Source: Dipteris shenzhenensis (Eukaryota > Polypodiophyta > Polypodiopsida > Gleicheniales). Taken from it: a stretch of 64,000 nucleotides of DNA. A model generated the notes under the pieces. The model made no database searches. It was not told the DNA's origin and saw nothing but the letters and a program-made list of their open reading frames with translations. Of this stretch, positions 10,860 to 22,737 are shown one piece after another (position 1 is the first letter of the stretch; the number at the start of each line of letters is the position of its first letter). A program made the translations under genes and the position numbers. Location of the stretch: assembly GCA_047967505.1 (NCBI GenBank), contig CM106538.1; one strand, given 5' to 3'.

Positions 10860-13560
10860 ATTTTGACATCCACTGTACCACTTTCTAAATGTCTTATTTT
10901 CTATTTTTATCTATTTTATTTTCTATGTTTATTGTTGAACTCAATGTATTTCACTACCTTTTATAAAGAAACATAGACTTTGTAAGGCTAGATGAAGGAA
11001 TCTAGCTATATCACAAAGGGAAACTCCATTGGGGTTAGCATGTTGTATCTGAAAACAAAAAACCCACCATGGTGAAAATTTGATCATTTGGAAACCCTCA
11101 AAATATCCAAATTTGTTCTATTGAGGCACTACATCCCTCCTCAATGAAGTCTCCCTTCTGTGCCACAGTCTTCCTTCTAGATTTTCCAAAATTGATGATT
11201 AGAGTGGACAAAGTTGGTCAATAGCATTTTATTGACTTGGAATTTTAATGCCCTAAATTGAATAAAAAATAATAGATACAATATCTAAAACAACATTTAA
11301 TTACTTGGAATATAATGAGAATAGTAAAACAACTATAACTTTCATGCTTTTAAAGTTTTACTTCAAAATCAAGAGTGCAAGTAGCTCTATGAGACTTGAC
11401 TAGAAAAAAATTTAAATTCAAAGAAAAAGACCCTAAAAATTTGGCAATAAGTTGAGGTGTTCATAATGTTTCAACTACTTGTAATACAAAAGAAGGAAAA
11501 GGAATAGGCTTGCATACCAAAGATTCACTTCTCTATGTGACTAACTTGGAGGTAGTGCATCTTATAGTATGGAATTGAAAAAATACATTGCATCAATATC
11601 TGATTCACCATTTAACCAAATATGAATAAGAACATTTACTTAGGACATGGTATTTTGCAAGCATGAGAACATGATAAAAAATAGATGTTTGTATTATATT
11701 TCTTAATTAAGGGACAAAAGAGGATTTATAGCATGTATCTCTTCTTTGGTAACTCTAATACACTGAGAATATGGGGATTTGAATCCTTGATTAAGTTCTT
11801 AGATCTAGTAGGAATAACACTAGGTCTCTCCTCTGTTGTAGTCAAGGATATAGTTGTTATCATTATTACCATGTAATGAATATTTGAGGCAAATGCGTTG
11901 AGGGCACCCATGTAATGGATTAAAATGACCTTTTTAGCATTCCTATTAATGTTGACATGCCCAATGACTTGCAACAACAAGGCCTTACACTTTAGCAAGT
12001 CAATAGCCGCTTGGGGTGGAAATTGTTGTGGAAGACCACAATGTGTTCTACTCGACCACTAACTATGCCAATGAGTGATTTTTCCCAAATGTGCTACAAA
12101 CATTGGTGCATCAAGAAGAGAACTCATCAACCTTAAAGTCCACTTGCAATAATTGAAACCCACAAAATGCATCATACTACAAGGCCATCAAAATAGTTCA
12201 ATATCTTGTTCTATATCTTCTTCTTGTCCAATATTGATTGATCTTTGCATTCTATCCTATCCAATGTGAGATATGAAGATGCTTATTCATTGGTGGGCTT
12301 CACATTATATAGGAAGTAATAATTTTACTTTTTTGTATCTTTCAATGTAGCCAATGTTGTGACAAGATAAAACTTCCTCCCTAAACTAAAAAGTGCCTCA
12401 ATGTCATTGAGGAATAGGTACTATTCTCCATCAAGAATGAGACTTGATAGGGACCATATCTTTATTTGTGGGTTGAAGGAACGGTTGGGGCTCCATGGAA
12501 GCATTTTTTAATAGATTGAAGTCTTCAGTTACTTTCCTCTCTTTGCTTTGCTGGTCAATAGGCTCTTCAATGTATAGGTCAGACTCATATTTAGGGAGAA
12601 GGAAATAATTTGAGGTCGAAAAGGGAGTAGCCCTTTTCTTCTAGTTATCCTTCTTGGAGAAGAAAATGAGGTTCATCTCTCACGATAGGAACCTATTACT
12701 TGTGGACCCAATTATCCCAAATCCTAGGATGACATCGCTATGTACATCCATATATTCATCATCTGTAACATTTGGACAAAAGCAAGCTACACGCTTCACA
12801 AACTCTCTTCTTTTGTGGAAGAAAGAGGTTATATTTATTTATAACCTATAACACTATCAAGATAATCATTACAATGTCAATGCAGGCTAGTTTTCCAAGA
12901 GAACCAATACAACAAGAGTAACCAAAAGTAGATACCAACAAATCATAAGATCTATCATCTGATAACAAACCAACTACATTCCTATATACTTCAAGAGGTC
13001 CCAAAATGTGGTATCCAAAATTTCCGACAATCTTTGGAAGGTCCCATGTATATCCGAAAGCAAGTTCCAAATATCTTTTGTGACCATAACGTAAGCACAA
13101 GCCAACATAACATCCTTCTTGAGATTAAAAGTAATCATTTCTATGTGATCATTACATTCCTTGATGGTGGAATCCCAAGCTTGAAGACTCTCAATGAAAG
13201 GCCAAAAGCATAGCACCAATAAATCTTGCATATACCATTGAATTCGTTGGTAGCCATATACAGCACAAAACATGACTCCTCAAGGCCAACAAATCACCCT
13301 GTATCCTAGGTGGCACATCTCTTAGTAACATCATTGTATAGCCTAAAGGCAGGCATCTGCACATTTGACACAAGTTTTTCCACAAAATTCTCAAAATTTA
13401 GTGTTGAGGAAAGTGTGGGTATGTCATCTAGGGAACTAACGCATCTTTGGCATAAGGCATCACTCTTTCCAGTAGCAATAGCCCTATTGCCTATACAAAC
13501 TACCTTGTATAGTATGAGCAACAAAATTCATGAATGTTTCATTGGCATAGTTCTTTCCTG
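10860..13560. other. Stretch without a recognisable gene
   Basis: The longest frames are minus-strand pieces at 12,974-13,273 (99 codons) and neighbouring overlapping frames to 13,524. They could be fragments of one decayed protein, but I recognise no domain. The interval lies between the end of the plus-strand LINE and the reverse transcriptase of the minus-strand LINE. The second LINE's 3' part may therefore lie here in unrecognisable form. Confidence 0.4.
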
Positions 13561-13639
13561 AATCCTCTTAGACCTTGCTTTCCACACTTTTGTTGAGTCC
13601 CTCCTCCTCCACGTACTATTAAGAGAGTCCTGAATACCC

Positions 13640-15460
13640 ACCTAAGAGAAGAAAATAGGAACTGTTGACAGGCTTTGTTAACCTTTCCAAAAGAATTCCA
13701 TGAGGTATTTTTATAGTTTCCCCCCTATCCTCATCTGTAATCTAGACCTAATAAGAAGAAAATCAAACAGGTTGAGTTTATAACAACAACTTAGATCACT
13801 ATGTGTTAGTCATCTTTGGGCACCCCTTTAGACATTGTAAGATGAACTCCCATTCAATCCTATCCTAAGATATCTTGAAATAAACCTTCATGAAGCATAT
13901 GTCATGTCCCTCTTCCTCTGCCAACTCTAGGTCTTCCTAAAGGGTAATTATTGCTTTCAAAATCTTCATATACTTAATGAAGCCTTTGTATTCCTCTTTG
14001 ACCCAATCTTGTGTTTTTAACATGAGAGTAAGCGCAAGGGCTTTAGCTATAATTTTGTAGCTAGTATTAAGAATTGTCAAAGGGAGTCTATAATTTGAAA
14101 TATTATCTTTGTGTCCCCCATTAGGGATTAGCTTGATCATACCTATATTATCCTCTTATCAAGAGAACCTATATTATCCCATCGAAGAAGAAGTTTTTTT
14201 AAATTTTTTAATAAAAAAATCAAAGAAGAAGCTTTGGACCAATAAAACTTTATATGGAAATTTGGGAAACAATTGGTCAAAGAATAAGCTTTGGATCAAT
14301 TATTTCCCTAAATTCCATATAAAGTTTTATTAGAAGACTATCTTCCCCCCCTGGGGTCTTTTCTTTTTGCAATCACTATAGATACCTCCTTCAACTTGAC
14401 TGATGTGTTTTGCTTGTCCAAACAGTTTGAGTCAAACTTTGAAATAACCGTGGGTTTGGCAAACCTTAACTTTTCTCTTTCCCCAAAGTTTTTTTGTGCT
14501 TATATTTTCCTTCTTCCCTAAAGTTTCTAGAAATGTTAATGGAATTCATTGATGATCTCCTTATCTTGTAAGCCACCCTATCAAGCCATACTACATTGAG
14601 GATAAATTCATGTGCTACCTTTTTTCTTACAATTTTGTGCATGTTCTCATTGGGTTTATCACATTTAAAAGCCCACCACTCCTTTAAAATATAGTTAGCT
14701 GAAGAGGTCCTCTGCTCTAAGTTTAGTTTTCACTCCTCTTACCTTTTGCCAACCATCTAGTGACTCATCATCAGCCACAACAGTTGTAGGTTTCCCTCTA
14801 ATCTTTCTTGCTCTTCCTTCTAGCATCAAAAACTCTCTTTCTAATGGCCTTCACCCGATGTGTGGATCAGGTGTTTCCACCAAAGGTACATTCCCAATCC
14901 CTTTTGATATTTTCTTGGACATAGGGTAGTTGGCAGAAAATGGATCTGCCTTAAACCATGATTTCCTAGCTTGACATATAAGGCTCTATCCAAAAAAGTC
15001 CCATTCGTAGATTGTCAAAGTAGGGGAAGAATATGAAAGCTTTATTGTCATCCTTTTTGAGAGATAGAATCTATAAAGCCTCATGCTTCTTTGTTTTATC
15101 CCAAGCTAGTTGTTGCTCCACCTAAAGGACTTAATCTCAGACATCCACTAACCCACAAACCTCTCCCAACCTCATCTAAGCATCTAGTTTAGGGTTCACT
15201 CCTACTTAAACTTTTCCCTTGATTAGCTCATCTATCCTTCTTGAGTACCACCATATAAAAGTCCCTCTTCTCTATGGAGTCTCCCAAATAATAGCAAGAA
15301 TCCCACAAAAGTGTCCTCTCCCTAATGGAATTGGGGCATAAACAGAACATACATTGCACTTAATTTTTTATGTATGAATTGCACACCTATACCATGTGTA
15401 CCAAAAGTAGGTATGGCTCTCCCTATATATTTTGCAAAATTTCTACTGATGCCTAGCACT
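13640..15460 (-). mobile_element. Decayed minus-strand L1-type LINE (endonuclease and reverse transcriptase)
   Basis: Reading the minus strand from 15.46 kb downward, an endonuclease-like CIYAPNS.RERTLLWDSCYY stretch is followed by the linker (EWWAFKCDKPNEN near 14.65 kb) and then the reverse transcriptase. The latter starts with MIKLIPNGGHKDN, SNYRLPLTILNT and SYKIIAKALAL at 14,140-14,030, which is the strongly conserved plant L1 wording. VYFKIS.DRIEWEFILQCL near 13.89-13.82 kb corresponds to the catalytic A-motif region, with the first aspartate-bearing segment degraded. A foldback insertion splits the element at about 14.15-14.34 kb. Boundaries are approximate and no intact frame remains. 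Confidence 0.75.
14240..14331. repeat. Foldback of ~35-bp imperfect inverted arms
   Basis: The left arm at 14,240-14,275 (CAATAAAACTTTATATGG onward) is complementary, with few mismatches, to the right arm at 14,297-14,331 (ending CCATATAAAGTTTTATT). The spacer is about 21 bp. Each arm is preceded by an AAGCTTTGGA.CAAT direct repeat. Two ACCTATATTATCC copies lie just upstream near 14,141-14,177. It interrupts the minus-strand LINE and is probably a small foldback transposon or its scar. Confidence 0.75.
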
Positions 15461-15469
15461 CGTCCTCCT

Positions 15470-18400
15470 CTCCTTGACTACTAGTCTATAATGAACCATA
15501 TCCTCTCTTTATGAACCTACTGCATCTACAACTATAGCTAATTCCCTACTACCTTCACTTCTTGCAACCCTATTTATCCCACTTGAGCCATCTCCTAAGT
15601 AGTGGTGGCCTAATGTTGTTTGACAACTCCTAAATTCAAAGTGAGAAAATAAAATTCAATGCTTTATGACCTTTAAATTAAGTATTTTTATTGGGTGTCT
15701 TCTTGTCTAAGCTGACCTTTAGGAGCTAAGCTAGGGCACCTTGAGGGTTTTTTCTTATCTCTATTCTCCATTCCAACCACCTCTCAAAAAAGCCAATCTT
15801 ACCCCTTTTCCCTTGCTCTTTCTACTTCCAACCTCAACAAGGGAATTCGCTCATCAATATCCTATCTGCTTCTTCAATCTATTTCTTCAGTTTGCTCCTC
15901 GAATTTTTGACTCTAGCTCCATTGATTCCTCATTAGAATGCAACTCAATCTCTTGATCTTGGAGTATGATAAAAAGGTTTTGGGACTCAATTAAGTCATC
16001 ACTTCTCTTTTCTAAGTTCCTCTCCCTTTCTTTTTCACATTGGTCTATATCTTGAAACGTCTCCCCACTCTGAGCTTCTACTTGAACCTCATTAATTGGA
16101 TTGGATGGAAGTTTCTAATTACCCCTATCTTCATCAGTGTTGTCTCTTCCATCCCACCTCACTTTCACCCCCTTTTGCTTTTGAATTTCTATGGCTAGCT
16201 TGCTGAAGAAAGTCGCCAATGAAATCTCCTCCCATGCCATAGATGTCTTTGTAGAAGATATTTTGTATCAATTTTCTACCTCTGTTGTCTTCCAAAACTG
16301 CAACTTCTATTGGGATGGCAACTAAGTTCATAAGGACACAAGCCTATAGATTTCTCCTAGGACTAATGAAGCACTCTTTTTCCATTCCTAGTAGCTGACC
16401 TAAAGGCATACATAAGAGCTTTAATTGGGTGAATAGAGATAAGGGAAGGTGATCTTGATCGGGGATTTGGTAGGAGGGGGCATGTTTGAGATGAAATCCA
16501 TATCCCACATTTGTACTAAATGGGATTGGTTACAAAGTGTATAGGTTACCACAGTCATCCCCTTCTTTATGAATCATTTCCTAATTAATCTTGTGTTTAC
16601 CACAATCATCCCCTTCTTTACCGAGTCCACTCTCACCCACCCCTCGAGAAAACCTATAAGAGGCAAGGTTCGTGAACAAATCCCGCCACTGCATGCATGT
16701 TAAGCCATTTAACTATATTATTCAGAAGTCTAGAAGGACATCTGTATCTACATCCCTAATTTCATCATCCATAAAATTTGCAAAAAACAAGAAATGCTCT
16801 TAAAAAACTTGGGAGCTTCCTTATTGTATAGGAACTCGAGACAATATAGCCTGGGAACCCATCTTTTGTAGACTCATGAAGTTGATATGTCAAACCTTTT
16901 TTGAAGTCTTGCATGTACTTGATAAGTTCATCGAACTCATCCCTATGTCCCTAGGACATTTAGGGTCTTGTCACACATGAGAAAAAAATCCTCTAAGTCC
17001 CTATTAATAAATCAAGATTGTGAGATGAAGTTAAAGAATGCATCTCTTGCTAAGTCCATGGATGAGGTCGTCAAAACTAGTACAATTGCTAGTGAAATTG
17101 AGGGAGTGAGGTAATTGTAAGATTTGGAGAACTATGGCTAAAAAGGGAAAGTGAAAAGTTATAAATGAAAGTGCCTCTTACCCCTATATATACCCAAACA
17201 CTATCAATAAAATTGGAAAATAAATTCCAAGTATTATTTGTCAATGGTAATTTTAGACATGAACCCACACAATAAAGACATGTCACATTCTTGAAATCTC
17301 CTTGATGATTAAGATCAAGAGATAAACATACCCCTTTATTGCTTACTAGAGACAAGGGGAAGCTGACGATCACTTATTCTCTTCTAGCACCTTTATTGGA
17401 AAGCTTAATGCAACATTTGGCATGATATGTGGTACCTAGAAAACCATATTCGCCTTACATGCATGACATTGAAACACTTCACCTTCCGTTCCATTGACCT
17501 AATTCCCAAGCAAATATTCAAAAGCATTTTCATCTACATAGTTGCATGACCACATATCTTTTGCTCTATGTATCTAGATAGTTTGGAAACAAAAATGTGA
17601 AGAGGCATAAAGTAAGACAATCTTTCACATTTAGAGGCAAATGTGAATTTCATAGTCATGCCCACATCCTTTGCAATCTTGTGATCTTGTAAAATTGCAT
17701 TGTCCTTGAGTCCACCATGCTATACTCAATATCTTGAACTTGTGGTGGTGCAATGCTTTAGATATGGCCATGTTTTGACACTATCCTTGGACTAATGTAT
17801 GTTAATTTATGCCAATACACATTTCTCTTTTACAAACTATTCTCTCTAGCATCCATTTGATTACCTAATTGCTCATGAATGGTATTGAACTTATTTATGA
17901 AAGACTCCATTGGTTCTCTCTTAAAGTGAATACATTTACCATGAATAAGCCCTCTTTCAAGATCAAGGAAATTTTTTCCAAATGGATTCAGTATATGTGC
18001 ATAGGCACATGTAGATATGTTACACCTTTACATGTATCCTAGATTTGTTCATGATGGAGGTAGGCACGTGTCCTTTTAGTGTAGATATGCTACACCTTTA
18101 CAAGCCACTCTTTATTCCCAAACTTGAACTTCAATGGAAACTTATTGAGCCTTTAGTAGATTCTTTAATGACTATCTAGTCATTCAAGCTCTAGTTGCAA
18201 GGGATCCATTCATCCAATGAAATTTTGATGTTGTGGAAAACATAAGAGGTCACAATATTACATTGTCATGTAGTTCTATTCCTCACCATGCTTGCACGAC
18301 AATGAAGATCTCATAGTAGGGAGAAGATAGAGGAAGAGAGGTCACAACATCAAGAATGAACTTCCAATATGTAGGGCACTTTGATAGGGTGTAGCATGGA
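15470..18400 (-). other. Decayed repeat DNA, possibly LINE 5' part and a retrotransposon gag piece
   Basis: No intact gene is present. A 65-codon minus-strand frame at 16,134-16,331 lies upstream of the minus-strand LINE and could belong to its first ORF, but I see no diagnostic motif. Near 17.85-17.93 kb the minus strand reads REPMESFINKFNTIHEQLG. This resembles the SV.DYL..F..I..QL helix of LTR-retrotransposon gag proteins, but the match is short and only suggestive. Confidence 0.35.
16547..16620. repeat. Short direct repeat, 50-bp spacing
   Basis: TTACCACA.TCATCCCCTTC followed by TTTA occurs at about 16,547 and again at about 16,597, separated by unrelated sequence. It looks like a small local duplication. 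Confidence 0.7.
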
Positions 18401-18432
18401 AAGAGAGAGAACCTCCAATAGTGGCAAAGGCA

Positions 18433-18436
18433 GGGG

Positions 18437-18477
<41 letters not shown>

Positions 18478-18480
18478 GAG
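18433..18480. repeat. (GA)n microsatellite ending in a G-tract
   Basis: A GA run of about 30 bp is flanked by a G7 tract on the left and an uninterrupted run of about 12 G on the right. Predicted short proteins across it are artefacts. Confidence 0.95.
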
Positions 18481-21000
18481 GTATACGAAGCATGCAACCC
18501 AAAGCTAGTAGTCTAAGAGGGGGTAGCAGAGTTTCTGCTACAAGAGGTGTTGTAGGGTGCTATATACACGAAATCAAAAAATGGAGGCACAGGTGATGGA
18601 GATGGCGATGGTGACCTGTGTTCTTTGCAATCTAGGCTCCATCTCCTTCCTCTCAGACCCGAGTACAAATCCCTTCTTTTGACCTTTTTTTCTCGCTCAC
18701 CGCTCATTTGCCACAAGCAACACTCATAGACAATCCCTTGTTCCTCATGCACGATGTGATAGTGGCTGCACCTCTTCGACCTTCTTTTGAAATAGAATAT
18801 AATGGTCTTGACTTCACAAACAATTGGACCAGAGAAAACTAGTAGAGCAGGATAGGAGCAAGGAGCAAAAAAAAAGTAGACACACCTGCAATAGACTAGA
18901 GGAGAGACTAAGAAGAAAATTTCACTGAAAAGAGCCCATAAATCCTTGAATGAGAGTTTGGGGGGCTAATATGCGTTAAGTGTACCAAAGGTGCACATGG
19001 AAGGAGGTTCAAGCATGGGTTAAGTGGTGGGGATGCTAGTGTAAGAAGAATAGCCAATAGGGGCTATTTGCAAGACTTCCCATCCTTTGCCTAAACATTG
19101 CATTGCCCCATAGAAAGGAGAATTGTCATTGGTAGACCTCAAATCCCTCAGTTAATTCCTTGAAATTAGGAAATACAAATTGCAAGCTCTTTTGGAAGCC
19201 CATTTCTCCCACTAATGACCTTATCTTAATTGGGCTATCTCCACCTTTTCACCTAAGAAATCAATTGGATTTCTCCATTGAGAAATAAAGCTCTTTTCAA
19301 TTAGGTTTCACCCTTAGGTCAAGTTGTATGTATGGAATAATTTGTTTCGATTAAGGCCTTTAGAATAGGTAGATGGGAAGGCAAACTATTGGAGGAATCA
19401 GGTGAGAGCCATTAGGGGATCGAGAAGACATAGAATATCTTGTTTCAAAATGAAAACAAAGCCCAAATTTTGTGGGTACTTTAAACACACATTATACATT
19501 ATACATTATTTAGCCTTCATAGGTTAGCAAAACAGTCCCCCATAAGTAGGATGTCGGCATGCTACACTTGTAAAATAGATAAATTAATGAAAGTAGAAAA
19601 CTCATTAACTTTATAGCTATGTGCATTTTCAAAGCTAGATTTTTAAGAGTTTTTTTAATTTTTGAATGAAAGATCGCATCTCCATCAAAGCTTGGCATTT
19701 TGCAAAGATATTCATTCTATTTGTGCACATGTTAAATTTGAAAAAGAGAAGACCTAAATCATTTTAGAAGACAAATGTGAACACAAGCAAGTACAAATGC
19801 CCAAGATATGGCAATGTTTTATATGGTTCAAGTCATAGGTGTTGTGCCACGTGATGTTGATTTAAATTTATGACTTTTCCATTCCAATAGTTCATACATG
19901 TTAATTATGAGTTGTATTCTATTCATGATAGATTCTTTTTATGATCCGAGGACCCCATAGTTATGAGTTGCTAAATTCACATCTTTTATCATTTTGGTCA
20001 TTTCAATTCACAACTCATAGTGCAAAACCTTGCTTAATCCTAAGTCATAATGGTGTTAACCTCCCACCCTAAGTGGGAATGGGAATAAGGCATAAGAAAA
20101 GATTATGTATGTGGGACAATGCTATGATAAAGGGACGGTGCTCTTTAAAATTGACGTAGGTCCTTCTATTTGACAACCTCAATACATGATAGGTAATTCT
20201 TGGGTCTTGACCAAGGGTGTGAAAATGGAAAATAGAATGGTTCTTATTGTATACAGATAGAGGATAATGCTCATGTGGGTAATGCTTGGTGAACTAGAGT
20301 AAGGATGCAATGGGGATGAGATCTTTTTTGAAAGCGATTCCAAATTGTTTGTGGAGCTAGCTTTTGGACGACATTGTGCATGTGAATGCTATTACCTTAT
20401 TAGGTGGATGAATATGAGAAAAGACTTAGGGGCTCCTATTTTTAAGAGCACGGTGACTAGTGCCTTATTAGTCACTTTGTTTTCAGAGAACAGTGATAGT
20501 GTAAAAGGACAGAGGGTCCTCCTTTGCAGCTTGGTGCTAGATAGGATCCTCCTCAAACGTCTTATGTCGTAGGGGCAAGGCATTGGAAAGAGTTCGCCAT
20601 GACCGAACACGTGTATAAGAAACCTCCAACTTGTTAGGCCTTTTTTCTCTTGAATGCAAGCTTGTTCCTATGATGACATGGTATAAGGTTGTACAAGAGG
20701 GATTTTCATCCAATCAGAGGGTGGCCCATGATCCTTGATTGTAAAATTGTTGACATTGTAATAGTGGTTATGAAGCTCCCCATAGTCATGGAAGGATATT
20801 GCTGATAGTTCCTAGGTGGATGATTGTAGAGAGTGGGAAAAGGTGTAGAGAGAGCATGTAGGAGAGCAAGGGAAGGGATGTGGAAACTATGCGGGGCTCT
20901 TGGATGGTCAAATGCGAGGGGGGGGTGTGGTGATGACTTTTGTTAAGGAGGCAAGATGGGGGAAAAATGTGGGGGAGAGGTAATGCTGGAGACCACTGCA
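18481..21000. other. Stretch without a recognisable gene
   Basis: Only short frames are present, and none matches a family I recognise. CpG content and GC begin to rise towards the right-hand end, leading into the MIR166 island. Confidence 0.45.
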
Positions 21001-21355
21001 CCGCAAAGTAACTTTTGAATAGGGTGGGTTGGGTGGGGGCAGCGGTGGTACCTACAAAAGAAGGGAGGGGGGGACGTCATCCGGGCCCACCAAAAGCGCG
21101 ATGCTGGAGTGCCTCGTGATACGGCCCGCTCTTTTTCCTCTTTATGTGCCGTTAGTATTTAATATCATCCCCTGCCAATATGCTCAACGCTTGGATCTCC
21201 GCCACGTCACCATCTGCCAGAATCGGACCATCATCATGTACTTGCCTCAGAGAAATCCTTACCGTCCGATGCTTTTCAAATCGACGGCTTATGTAGCTTC
21301 TCCGCCACCCTTCCGCCGCTTTTATAATAATATGCAAACTCCAGTCTATATTATC

Positions 21356-21362
21356 TATATAT
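21356..21362 (+). promoter_or_regulatory. Candidate TATA box of MIR166
   Basis: TATATAT lies just before a C/T-rich stretch (CATCATCCCTCTTTCTGCC) typical of plant leaders. Transcription would start about 25-35 bp downstream, near 21,390. A weaker alternative, TTTATAATAAT, lies at about 21,320. The nearest firm RNA landmark is the hairpin 1.2 kb downstream, so the assignment is inferential. Confidence 0.4.
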
Positions 21363-22602
21363 CCTGCCGACATCATCCCTCTTTCTGCCTCAAAATCTCC
21401 GTCGTTGCTCATCCTTTCGACTCTCGTTACGTCTCCGTTTGCCCCTCCTCTACGTTACTCTGCGATCTCTCCGTCACTCATTTCATCGTTAGTTCTTTCC
21501 TCCATCTTCACGTAGATCCGATCCAATCACTTCTCCCCATCTCCATCTCCTCTCCCCCACCTTGTCGGCTCCTTTCAGCCTAGTGCTCCCCCTCATCCCT
21601 GCCTCTCCTTCACATCGCCTTCGTAACACCCCCCAATCGCTGCTTCCTCCTTGTCCCTGCATGAATCTCGCTTGCCTGTGCCGCCATCCAAGTCGGCGAG
21701 CTCAAACTCCGCCGTTTGCACGTTTTGCATCCGCCTCGCCCGACATATCAACTCGTAGCATGCCGGATTGTTAGCTGCAATCCGATTGATGGATCCTACT
21801 AGAGTGTGGCATCGCCCAAAACATCGGCGCCTTGTAACTACTGGATTGGCTGCAATTGAATCGTCTGCAGCGAACTCCAAGTAGCGTCAATTTTTCATGA
21901 TGCCGCAGCGCCGCAGCTTGAATGGTCGATCTGACCAGGTCTGAGCCTTGTATTAAAATCATCTATCTTCTCACAGCTTGCTCTCTCCAGATCATGGTGA
22001 TCAGCCTTGAGCCCCAGAAAGAAGAATCTGCGTTGGTTTCAAGCAGGCGGTTGTTGGGCCCTGCACACACAGTTTACATTTTCAGACGTAGGACAGGTGC
22101 CACCCATACGCAAAATCTACTGATTTTTTCGCAGCAAGGATGCCGTTCCTTTTGTCCTTCTGCTGAAGCATGCCTAATGGACTACCCAAACCCTCGAGGA
22201 GTCGCTTTCCGTTCACCACAAGCAGCGTTCCATGATGCACTCCTTTGTTAGTTCGTTCCACACCGGCCGAACAGTGCCTGGAATTAAACTAGAGACTGCC
22301 TGTGAACTCGTCCATGATTTTCGTGGTATGATGCTTTTGGCCCTTGGTAATTGTTTCGACTTGTCATTTGCAGTTCACGCGAAATACCTTTTTTTGCAAC
22401 ATTAAGACCGAATTCTGAACACCGTCGAATCTTATCCCGACTATATATCTCTCGTACGAAGATGCATCTCAGCATATAGTAAAGTGTCGCTTTGCTTCAA
22501 ACGAAATCATGGTAGATCCTTTCTATTAATTTCTGCATACGCTTCGTATCTTTAGCTGGCTATCTAAGCTGCTCCAGCTCAGGCCGACTTCTTTATCAAG
22601 AC

Positions 22603-22737
22603 GGAGGTCCAGCTTTTTGGTTGAGGGGAGTGGTTGCCTGGCTCGATGCCTATCAGAAACCCCTATAATTTACTTTTCGTGGAGGTTGGGCTGGTGTCGG
22701 ACCAGGCTTCATTCCCCTCAGCATCGCTTCCATAATC
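22603..22737 (+). ncRNA. MIR166 precursor hairpin
   Basis: This is a plant microRNA precursor. The 5' arm (about 22,625-22,646, GGGGAGTGGTTGCCTGGC then TCGA) pairs with the mature strand at 22,697-22,717. I count 16 Watson-Crick pairs, 3 G-U pairs, 2 mismatches and one single-base bulge. Below the duplex, GGTTGA pairs with TCAGC, then AGC with GCT and GGA with TCC, extending the stem. Above it, TGCC pairs with GGTG before a terminal loop of about 40 bases. The mature strand sits on the 3' arm, as in all known MIR166 genes, and the star keeps the CCTGGCTCGA wording of many miR166 stars. DICER-LIKE1 would release the duplex in the nucleus and ARGONAUTE would use the mature strand. Confidence 0.93.
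22697..22717 (+). ncRNA. MIR166: Mature miR166
   Basis: A 21-nt sequence beginning TCGGACCAGG and ending TTCATTCCCC, identical to the canonical miR166 of land plants. Its known targets are class III HD-ZIP mRNAs (PHABULOSA, REVOLUTA and CORONA relatives), at a site coding for part of the START domain. Through them it sets leaf polarity, meristem and vascular patterning. The family is conserved from mosses to angiosperms, so it does not identify the lineage. No HD-ZIP III gene lies in this window. Its perfect sequence in decayed surroundings argues for current selection. Confidence 0.96.

Noticed and set aside
11880-12000. Possible retrotransposon zinc knuckle on the minus strand
   Set aside because: Only one of the required cysteines and the GH pair are present, and spacing is wrong.
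21029-21583. 184-codon plus-strand frame and overlapping frames to 22,251
   Set aside because: No domain, low-complexity Ser/Pro/Leu text, and it spans the putative TATA box and leader of MIR166. CpG-rich DNA has fewer stop codons by composition.
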